64,000 nt of DNA from an uncultured Clostridia bacterium (lineage in GTDB: Bacteria; Bacillota; Clostridia; TANB77; CAG-508). Numbering within the stretch: the stretch's first letter is position 1; every line of letters begins with the position of its first letter. Under the pieces are notes generated by a model. It did not search any database and was not told the DNA's origin. It saw nothing but the letters and a program-made list of their open reading frames with translations. The DNA is taken from the NCBI GenBank assembly GCA_947623865.1, contig CANQIC010000001.1, forward strand, positions 1-64,000, read 5' to 3'. The translations under genes were made by a program, and so were the position numbers. Shown one piece after another: positions 55,391 to 62,868 of this stretch.

Positions 55391-56198
55391 TTGAAACTAT
55401 TACAAGAAATAATAATAGACCATATAGAATATAGAAAACAAATATTTAAACTTGCAAAATCTGACTTAATAAAGACATATAGAGGAGCAGCTCTTCGGAT
55501 GGTCATGGGCAATTATAAAACCTGTTATATCGATATTTGTATACTGGTTTGCATTTACCATTGGCTTAAGAGCAGGAAAACCTGTAAATGGTTACCCATT
55601 CTTTTTATGGCTTATTGCTGGACTAGTTCCATGGTTTTATATTAGTGGAATGATAACTACTGGAACAGAGTGCATAAGAAAATATAAGTATTTAGTAACA
55701 AAAATGAAATTTCCTATTTCAACAATACCTACTTTTTCTAATTTGTCTAAAATATCGGTAAATTTAATACTATTAATGATTGTAATAATTGTATTTTGGC
55801 TATTTGGGTTTAGTCCAGATATATATTTATTACAACTACCGTTTTATATAGCATTATCATTTGTTTTCTTTAATTTGTGGGCATTATTTTCATCATTTAT
55901 TGGAGCTATAAGTAAGGATTTTGTAAATTTAGTAAAATCATTTATAACAGCTATATTTTGGCTATCAGGAATACTATGGAATGCTGATAAAGTAGCTATT
56001 CCTTGGCTAAGAAAATTTTTAATGTTAAATCCAGTAACATTTTTAGTAAATGGATTTAGAAATTGTTTTATTAATAAAGTATGGTTTTGGGAACAACCAA
56101 AAAGATTATTATATTTTGGAATAATTACATTAATACTTTTAATTGCTGCATTATGGTCATATAAAAAATTAAGAAAAGATATCGCAGATGTATTATAA
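55391..56198 (+). CDS. tagG: Teichoic-acid ABC exporter permease (TagG type), second copy, +1 frameshift at CGG
   Basis: The permease half of the wall-polymer exporter. Corrected length 268 aa. TTG start 55391 is seven bases after AGGAG. KSDLIKTYRGAAL is followed in frame 0 by CTT CGG and loss of the family match. Skipping C55496 gives RGAALGWSWAIIKPVISIFV, the conserved entry helix of ABC-2 exporters. Six spans follow, with LNPVTFLVNGFRNCF near the end. Paralogous to the permease at 33819, which is not interrupted. Confidence 0.92.
55496..55499 (+). other. In-frame CGG-A +1 frameshift site in tagG
   Basis: GCT CTT CGG A: skipping C55496 reads GGA in the conserved Leu-Gly-x-x-Trp entry helix. 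Confidence 0.88.
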
Positions 56199-56221
56199 TT
56201 AGTAACGAAAGGGAAAAGTAA

Positions 56222-56950
56222 ATGAGCGAAAATGTAATAGAATTTAAAAAAGTAACAAAAATATATAAATTATATAAAAATGATAAAAGAAGATTATTAG
56301 CTATATTTTTTAAAGGGGTACCATACAAAGAAAAAAAAGCAGTAAACAATGTATCATTTAAAATAAAAAAAGGGGAAGCAGTTGCTATATTTGGAAAAAA
56401 TGGTGCAGGTAAATCTACAGTATTAAAAATGATAACAGGAGTAACTTTTCCTACTAAAGGAAAGATAAATGTAAAAGGTAGAGTAAGTGCCTTGCTAGAA
56501 CTTACTTCAGGATTTGATCCAGAGTTTACAGGAAGAGAAAATATCTATTTAAAAGGTAGAATATTAGGATTAAAAGAACATGAAATAAAAAAACTAGAAC
56601 CTAAAATTGTAGAATTTGCAGAGCTAGAAGAATATATAGATCAACCAGTTAGAACATATTCGAGTGGTATGAAAGCAAGACTTGGATTTTCAGTTAATGT
56701 AAATATAGAGCCAGAAATATTGATTGTAGATGAAGCTCTAAGTGTTGGTGATGAAGCATTTAAGAAAAAATGTACTAAAAAGATAAATGAAATTATAGAT
56801 AAAGATAATGTAACTTTATTATTTGTAACACATTCAACAGGAGTAGCTAAAGAATTTTGCAAACGTGGAATTGTTATGAAAAAAGGCAAAATGGTATGTG
56901 ATACAGATATTAATGAAGCTATTAAAATATATAGTGAAAGTATAAAATAG
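56222..56950 (+). CDS. tagH: Teichoic-acid ABC exporter ATPase (TagH type), second copy
   Basis: A 242-aa ATPase. Walker A AIFGKNGAGKSTVLKMI is near residue 57, signature RTYSSGMKARLGFSV near 142, Walker B EILIVDEALSVGDEA, and the His switch FVTHSTGVAKEFC. It lies 23 bases after tagG and forms the exporter with it. It lacks the long extracytoplasmic C-terminal domain of Bacillus TagH. Paralogous to the gene at 33076. Confidence 0.93.
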   Translation: MSENVIEFKKVTKIYKLYKNDKRRLLAIFFKGVPYKEKKAVNNVSFKIKKGEAVAIFGKNGAGKSTVLKMITGVTFPTKGKINVKGRVSALLELTSGFDPEFTGRENIYLKGRILGLKEHEIKKLEPKIVEFAELEEYIDQPVRTYSSGMKARLGFSVNVNIEPEILIVDEALSVGDEAFKKKCTKKINEIIDKDNVTLLFVTHSTGVAKEFCKRGIVMKKGKMVCDTDINEAIKIYSESIK

Positions 56951-56969
56951 ACAAAGGAAAAGGTGAACA

Positions 56970-58049
56970 ATGATGGGAACAGGTAAACATAGCATAGATA
57001 CAAGAAGGAATAATAAAAATATTAAAAGAAAAAAGAAAAAAAGATGGAAAAAAGTATTGATAATATTTATATTTCTAATATTAATAGTAGCTGGAGTTAT
57101 GGCTGGATTTATCAAGAGCAAATTAAATAAAATTGAATATGTAAGCATACCTTTAGAGGATATAAATATGAATGAAGGAATTGCAGAATCATTAAAAAAT
57201 TACAGAAACATTGCATTACTAGGAGTAGATACAAGAGATGTTACTACAAATGATGGATCTAGAAGTGATGCTATAATTATAGTAAGTATAAACAAAGAAA
57301 CTAATGATGTTAAACTTATTTCAGTATATAGAGATACATATTTAGATTTAGGTGAAGATTATGGATTAGATAAAGTTACACATGCTCATGCATATGACGG
57401 ACCTGCATTAACTATTAGTACATTAAATAGAAATTTAGATTTAAACATAACAGAATTTGTTACTGTTAATTTTGAAATTGTTGCAGAGATAATAGATATG
57501 ATGGGTGGAATTGACATTGATATTAAAGAATCAGAACTATATCAAATGAATAAATACATTTCAGATACATCAAAAAATACTGGAATATCATCTAGCAGAT
57601 TAACTCATTCTGGTCTACAAACATTAGATGGTGTACAGGCAGTAACATATGCAAGAATTAGAAAAACAGCTGGGGGAGACTATAAAAGAACAGAACGTAT
57701 GAGAACAGTATTAACGGAAACATTTAATAAGGCAAAAAAAATGAGCATATCAGATATTAATAGAATAGCTGATAAAATATTACCACAAATACAAACAAAT
57801 ATATCTCAAGGAGAAATAATGTCAATTATTCCTCAAATGATGTCATATAATGTACAAAATAGTATAGGATGGCCATATGACACAAAAGGAAAAACAATGG
57901 ATAGATGGTATGGAATTCCAGTTACACTAGAATCAAATGTAAAACAATTACATGAAGAAGTCTTTGGACAAGTAGACTATAATCCTACAGATACAGTTAA
58001 AGAAATAAGCACAAAAATAGTTAATAAAACCGGATATACTGCTGAATAA
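56970..58049 (+). CDS. LytR-CpsA-Psr (LCP) family wall-polymer ligase
   Basis: A 359-aa protein. Basic N-terminus (NIKRKKKKRWKK), one membrane span (about residues 31-52) and an outer LCP domain. ALLGVDTRDVTTNDGSRSDAIIIVSI has the conserved Asp and Arg contacts to polyprenyl-pyrophosphate. ISVYRDTYLDLG, MGGIDIDI, LDGVQAVTYARIRKTAGGDY and KRTERMRTVL are typical. It attaches finished teichoic acid or capsule to peptidoglycan, and ends the export part of the cluster with its own terminator. Confidence 0.93.
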   Translation: MMGTGKHSIDTRRNNKNIKRKKKKRWKKVLIIFIFLILIVAGVMAGFIKSKLNKIEYVSIPLEDINMNEGIAESLKNYRNIALLGVDTRDVTTNDGSRSDAIIIVSINKETNDVKLISVYRDTYLDLGEDYGLDKVTHAHAYDGPALTISTLNRNLDLNITEFVTVNFEIVAEIIDMMGGIDIDIKESELYQMNKYISDTSKNTGISSSRLTHSGLQTLDGVQAVTYARIRKTAGGDYKRTERMRTVLTETFNKAKKMSISDINRIADKILPQIQTNISQGEIMSIIPQMMSYNVQNSIGWPYDTKGKTMDRWYGIPVTLESNVKQLHEEVFGQVDYNPTDTVKEISTKIVNKTGYTAE

Positions 58050-58083
58050 AAATAATAGGCATTTATAAATGCCTATTATTTTT
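58050..58083 (+). terminator. Terminator after the LCP gene
   Basis: AATAATAGGCATT pairs perfectly with AATGCCTATTATT around TATA, followed by a T run. Confidence 0.9.
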
Positions 58084-58181
58084 GCAAAAACACTTATTTA
58101 TTTAAGAATAAACTGTTTTCATTTATAAAAAAATGTTATAAAATAAACAAAAGATAAATAAATATATATAAAAGGAGTAAT

Positions 58182-59553
58182 ATGAATAATAAAAAAATAA
58201 CTGTTAATAAAATATTAGAAATTTGTAATGGAAAGTTATTATCAGGAAATAAAGATATAGAAGTTTGTTCATATTCTAAAGATACAAGAAATATTAATGT
58301 CGGAGATATGTATCTTGGAATAAAAGGAGAAAGAGTAAATGGTAATGATTATATAGAAATGGCCTTTGAAAATGGAGCTATGGGATGCATAACAGATAAA
58401 AATTTAAGCCAAGAATTGCTGGAAAAATTTACAAATAAAGTAATTATAAAAGTAGATGATACAATAAAAGCAATTCAAAAAATAGCGAAATATAAAAGAA
58501 GTATGTATGATATACCAGTAATTGCAGTAACTGGAAGTGTACGGAAAAACTAGTACGAAAGATATAATTGCAAATGTAATGGCACAAAAATTTAATGTAC
58601 TTAAAACTGAAGGAAATTTAAATAACCATATTGGACTGCCACTTACATTATTAAAATTAAAAGGCCATACAGCTGTTGTAGTTGAAATGGGAATGAATCA
58701 TTTTGGCGAGATAAGTGTACTTACTGATATTGCAAAACCAACAGGATGTGTAATAACAAATATAGGAACATCGCACATAGGTAATCTTGGATCAAGAGAA
58801 AATATTTTAAAGGCAAAGCTAGAAATACTGGAGGGATTAAGTAAAGATGGATTTGTTTTAATAAATAATGATAATGATTTGTTAAATGATTGGGTTAAAA
58901 AAGAGAATAAGCATAAAGTATATACATATGGAATAGAAAATAAAAGCACATATATGGCAGACAATATTATGCTATCACAAAATAACAGTAAATTTGAAAT
59001 TAATGGAGTAAAAGCAAGTGTTCCAGTTGGAGGTACACATTTTGTATATAACGCTATTTGTGCATTTGCAATAGGGGATATATTAGGTATACAAAAAGAT
59101 AAAGTAATTAAAGCAATATCAGAATTTAAATTAACTTCAAAAAGAATGGATATTCATATTATAAAAGACAATATAAAAGTAATAAATGATAGCTATAATG
59201 CAAGTTATGACTCAATGAAAGCAGCATTGGAAGTAATGAGCAAGACTGATGCAAATAGAAAGATTGCTGTTTTAGGAAATATGTTAGAACTTGGAGACTA
59301 TACAAAACAGCTACATGAAAAAGTTGGAGAAGAAATCATAAAAAATAAAATAGATATTTTAATTACTGTTGGAGAATATGCTAAAGATATATCAAACAGA
59401 GCAGAAAAACTGGGTATGAAAAGTATATTTGAATTTGAAAATATAGATGATGCAACAAAGTTTATTAAAAATAATATGAAAAATGGAGATTTAATATTAT
59501 TAAAAGCATCAAATTCTATGAATTTTAGTAGAATTTTAGAAGGAATTAAATAG
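58182..59553 (+). CDS. murF: UDP-N-acetylmuramoyl-tripeptide--D-alanyl-D-alanine ligase, +1 frameshift at CGG in the P-loop
   Basis: MurF adds D-Ala-D-Ala to the UDP-muramoyl tripeptide, an essential peptidoglycan step. Corrected length 456 aa. The N-terminal domain has YSKDTRNINVGDMYLGIKG. Frame 0 then reads GTA ACT GGA AGT GTA CGG and stops at 58553. Skipping C58542 gives VTGSVGKTSTKDIIANV, the ATP-binding P-loop, which exists only across the shift. Later motifs are intact: EGNLNNHIGLPLTLL, EMGMNHFGEI, NIGTSHIGNLGSREN, NDSYNASYDSMKAAL and LLKASNSMNF. ddl follows after nine bases. Confidence 0.95.
58542..58545 (+). other. In-frame CGG-A +1 frameshift site in murF
   Basis: AGT GTA CGG A: skipping C58542 reads GGA, the Gly of the GKT P-loop. 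Confidence 0.9.
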
Positions 59554-59562
59554 GAGGTTATT

Positions 59563-60609
59563 ATGAGCAAAATAAAAGTAGGAGTTATATTTGGTGGAAT
59601 GTCAACAGAACATGATGTTTCAATAGTTTCAGGAACATCAGTTGCAAAAAAACTAAATATAAATAAATATGATATTTTTCCAATTTATATAGATACTGAT
59701 GGCAAATGGTATGAATGCACAGATATATCTAAAAATTACAAAGTTGGTGATAAAATAGAAAATATCCAAATAATAGACAATATAATTAATTATTTAAATG
59801 AATTAGATGTATTATTTCCAGTTTTACATGGCTTATATGGAGAGGATGGAACAATTCAAGGGTTATTTGAATTACTAAAAATACCTTATGTAGGATGTAG
59901 AGTTTTAGGATCAAGTTTAGCTATGGATAAAGTATATGCAAAAATAATATTTGATAAAGCAAATATCAAACAAGCAAATTATGAATATATAAGAAAAGAT
60001 AATGATGGATACATATATATTGACAAGAAATTCAATGAAAGAAGATGCAAATTGAAAGATATTTGCAAAATAATAGATAAGAATTTAAATTATCCAATGT
60101 TTATAAAACCTTCAAACTCTGGATCATCAGTTGGAATAAATAAAGCGAGCAATATAACAGAATTAGAAGAATATATAGAATATGCATCTAAATATGATAA
60201 AAAAATACTAATAGAAGAAAATTTAATTGGAAAAGAAATAGAATGTTCAGTATTAGGAAATGAAGATGTAAAGGCATCCTGTTTAGGAGAAATTACACCT
60301 GCAGAAAATTTTTACACATTTGATGCAAAATACAAAAATGTTGAGTCAAAACTTACAATACCTGCAAATATTAATAATGAATTGTCAAATAAAGTAAGAA
60401 ATATGGCAATAAAAGCATTTAAAGCAATTGATGGAAAGGGATTTGCAAGAGTTGATTTCTTTGTAAATGAAGAAACAAATGATATATATATAAATGAAAT
60501 AAATACCTTGCCAGGATTTACTGAGATTAGTATGTATCCTAAATTATGGGAGCAAAGTGGATTAGAATATTCTAAACTATTAGATGAATTAATAAAATTA
60601 GCCCTATAA
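59563..60609 (+). CDS. ddl: D-alanine--D-alanine ligase
   Basis: An ATP-grasp enzyme making D-Ala-D-Ala, the MurF substrate. It is 348 aa. VIFGGMSTEHDVSIVSG is the N-terminal signature, then HGLYGEDGTIQGLFELL, ATP-binding PMFIKPSNSGSSVGINKA, FARVDFF and NEINTLPGFTEISMYPKLWE. The C-terminal Ser-Met loop and metal ligands look intact. GGAGG site before ATG. Operon with murF. Confidence 0.95.
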   Translation: MSKIKVGVIFGGMSTEHDVSIVSGTSVAKKLNINKYDIFPIYIDTDGKWYECTDISKNYKVGDKIENIQIIDNIINYLNELDVLFPVLHGLYGEDGTIQGLFELLKIPYVGCRVLGSSLAMDKVYAKIIFDKANIKQANYEYIRKDNDGYIYIDKKFNERRCKLKDICKIIDKNLNYPMFIKPSNSGSSVGINKASNITELEEYIEYASKYDKKILIEENLIGKEIECSVLGNEDVKASCLGEITPAENFYTFDAKYKNVESKLTIPANINNELSNKVRNMAIKAFKAIDGKGFARVDFFVNEETNDIYINEINTLPGFTEISMYPKLWEQSGLEYSKLLDELIKLAL

Positions 60610-60616
60610 AACGAGG

Positions 60617-60732
60617 GACATTCCTCGAACTATGAGGAATACCCGTGAACGAGGTTTGTCACTCAAACCTTGTAAAAGACATTCCTTGATTTATGAGGAA
60701 TACCTGTGTATCGAGGTTTGTCTCTCAAACCG
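60617..60732 (+). repeat. Two 61-bp tandem imperfect repeats, each with two hairpins
   Basis: Unit 1 runs from 60617 and unit 2 from 60678. Each has ATTCCTC/GAGGAAT-type and AGGTTTG/CAAACCT-type stems with about 80 percent identity between units. They are G/C-richer than the surroundings and lie between ddl and yqeK, ending just before the yqeK ribosome site. Confidence 0.75.
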
Positions 60733-60750
60733 AATAAAAGAGGAGAGATT

Positions 60751-61320
60751 ATGGAATTAAAAAAAATACAAGAATATGTAAAAAATCAGCTATCTGATAA
60801 AAGATATTATCATAGCAAATGTGTAATGGAAAGATCAAGAGAGCTTGCTGAAAAATATGGTGCAGATATAAAAATAGCAGAAAAAATAGGAATTGCACAT
60901 GATGTAGCAAAAGAAATGAGTGAAGAAGAAAAACTAAAATATGTAAAAGATAATAATATTGAAATTGATGATATAGAAAGAGAAAACAGTTCACTTCTTC
61001 ATGCAAAGATTGGAAAAGATATAGCTATAAAACAATTTGAATTTACTGAAAATATGGGACAAGCAATTGCAAATCATACAACAGGAAATAAAGATATGGA
61101 CATATATTCTAAAATATTATTTATAGCAGATAGGACAAGTAAAGATAGAAACTTTGAAGACTTAGAACACTTAAATGAAATAGCAAATAAAAACATAGAT
61201 GAAGCAGTTTTATATATACTAGATAAAAAAATTGAAATACAAATAAGAAAAAGAGCATCCATACATGTTAATGGAATTATAGCAAGAAATTATATGTTGA
61301 ATTTAATTAATAAAAATTAA
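60751..61320 (+). CDS. yqeK: HD-domain YqeK-like diadenosine tetraphosphatase
   Basis: A 189-aa HD hydrolase that splits Ap4A symmetrically to ADP. Metal ligands are visible in YYHSKCVMERSREL, IAHDVAKEM (the HD pair), LLHAKIGKDIA and ANHTTG, with LFIADRTSKDR near residue 125. ATG 60751 is behind GAGGAG; an upstream ATG lies in the repeat region. It is not next to nadD, as it often is elsewhere. Confidence 0.9.
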   Translation: MELKKIQEYVKNQLSDKRYYHSKCVMERSRELAEKYGADIKIAEKIGIAHDVAKEMSEEEKLKYVKDNNIEIDDIERENSSLLHAKIGKDIAIKQFEFTENMGQAIANHTTGNKDMDIYSKILFIADRTSKDRNFEDLEHLNEIANKNIDEAVLYILDKKIEIQIRKRASIHVNGIIARNYMLNLINKN

Positions 61321-61333
61321 GAAGGAGATAAAT

Positions 61334-62434
61334 ATGAGATTTATACATATGGCAGATGTACACTTTGATAGCCCTTTTACAGTATTAACAGATAAAAGGG
61401 ATTTTGGAACAAAAAGAAGGCTTGAGCAAAGGGAGGCATTTAGAAAAGCAATTGAATACATAGCTAAAGAAGAAATTCCATATTTGTTTATTGCAGGAGA
61501 TTTATATGACCAAAATTATATAAGAGAAAGTACAATAGAATTTATTAATAATTTATTTAAAACAATACCTAATACTAAAATATTTATTTCTCCAGGAAAC
61601 CATGATCCTTTTTTAAAGAATTCTTTTTATAATACGTTTAAGTGGAATAATAATGTAACAATATTTAATGATGAAATAAAAAGAGTAGAATTAGAAGATG
61701 TAGATATATATGGATATGGGTTTTCTGATTTTTATTGTTCTAATTCAAAAGTAGAAGATATTGAAATAAAAAATAAAGAAAAACTAAATATTTTATTAGT
61801 TCATGGAGCATTAGATTCAAGTAAAAATATAGATATTAAATATAATCCTATTAGTACAAATAAATTAAAGAAAATAGGATTTGATTATATAGCACTTGGA
61901 CATGTGCATAAAAAAATAGATGAAAATAAATATAATTTTATTTATCCAGGTTCTATGATTTCATTTGGATTTGACGAATTAGGCGAACATGGAATGTTGG
62001 ATATAATAATAGAAAAAGAAACGAAAGAAAATCAAAAAATAAATAAAAATAAAATAAAAATAAATTTTATTAAATTAGATAATAGAATTTTCGAAGAAAA
62101 AAATATAAATATTTCTTCAATTAATTCTCAAGAAGAATTAATTGAAAAAATAAATTCAATAAAAATAAATGAAAATATTTTTTTAAAAATAATATTAATT
62201 GGAAATAAAAATATAGAAATAAATAAAAATGAAATATTTAAATTAATAGAAAATAAAAATATATTAAAAATAGAAGATAAATCAGAAATGAAATATGATT
62301 TTAATAAATTAGCAACGCAAAACAATCTAAAAGGAATTTTTGTCAAAAAGATGTTAGAAGAGCTAAACAATAAAGAAATTGATGAAAATGAAGTAAGAAA
62401 AGCAATTGAAATAGGACTAAAATCTTTTGAATAA
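61334..62434 (+). CDS. YhaO/SbcD-like metallophosphoesterase (DNA repair nuclease subunit)
   Basis: A 366-aa protein. Phosphoesterase motifs: FIHMADVHFDSPF, FIAGDLYDQNYIRE, FISPGNHDPFLKN, LVHGALDSS and ALGHVHKKID, with PGSMISFGFDELGEHG after. These give the full two-metal site of the SbcD/Mre11 superfamily, nearest to YhaO of Bacillus. The C-terminal ~120 residues are Lys/Asn/Ile-rich. The AAA ATPase partner gene follows. Confidence 0.88.
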   Translation: MRFIHMADVHFDSPFTVLTDKRDFGTKRRLEQREAFRKAIEYIAKEEIPYLFIAGDLYDQNYIRESTIEFINNLFKTIPNTKIFISPGNHDPFLKNSFYNTFKWNNNVTIFNDEIKRVELEDVDIYGYGFSDFYCSNSKVEDIEIKNKEKLNILLVHGALDSSKNIDIKYNPISTNKLKKIGFDYIALGHVHKKIDENKYNFIYPGSMISFGFDELGEHGMLDIIIEKETKENQKINKNKIKINFIKLDNRIFEEKNINISSINSQEELIEKINSIKINENIFLKIILIGNKNIEINKNEIFKLIENKNILKIEDKSEMKYDFNKLATQNNLKGIFVKKMLEELNNKEIDENEVRKAIEIGLKSFE

Positions 62435-62868
62435 AATATAAACAAAAAAGTAAAAATTTGGAAAAAAATTGAACAAAATACACCTGTGGATAACTTATAA
62501 GATGTATGGGAATTAAGGGAAAAGAACGACATATAAACTTAAACAAAATGTTAATTTCAAAAAGCAAAAAGTGACCATAGAAACCCTTAAAACTTATGTA
62601 AACATCGATAAAATTGTCATTAAAACATAAATCGGAATAATCATTGAAAATGCAAAGAACAAAAATACAATAGGGTAAAACGGACATCAAATTTTTAAAA
62701 AATGTGAATAAAATAAAATGCTAAAATTATGTAAACAATGATAAACTAATAAGATTACAAAATTTAAAAAAATTAATTTAAGATATTAAAAAAATAATAA
62801 ATAAAAAAATAATTTAAAAAAATAAATTAATAATTAAATAAATAATTATTAAAATAGAAGGTGATTTT
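62435..62868 (+). other. 434-bp intergenic region within the yhaO-yhaN pair
   Basis: No gene supported. It contains one perfect DnaA-box sequence TGTGGATAA at 62485-62493, then Lys-codon-like A-rich DNA and an almost pure A/T stretch from about 62755. Such a gap between two normally adjacent genes is unusual. Confidence 0.55.

Noticed and set aside
1155-59553. Reading the split genes as pseudogenes or random sequencing errors
   Set aside because: All twelve breaks are the same event (extra C at a codon border before glycine), there are no other lesions in these genes, and several are essential. Random decay or error would give mixed indels, stops and frames. A systematic artefact is still possible and is listed as the main test.
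1155-59553. Recoding of CGG to another amino acid instead of frameshifting
   Set aside because: Reading CGG as any amino acid leaves the downstream frame wrong. Homology resumes only in +1.
60617-60732. CRISPR array
   Set aside because: Only two units, no conserved repeat with variable spacers, and no cas genes; they are tandem imperfect duplicates.
62435-62868. Replication origin
   Set aside because: Only one DnaA box, with no dnaA, dnaN, gyrase or ribosomal L34 gene nearby.
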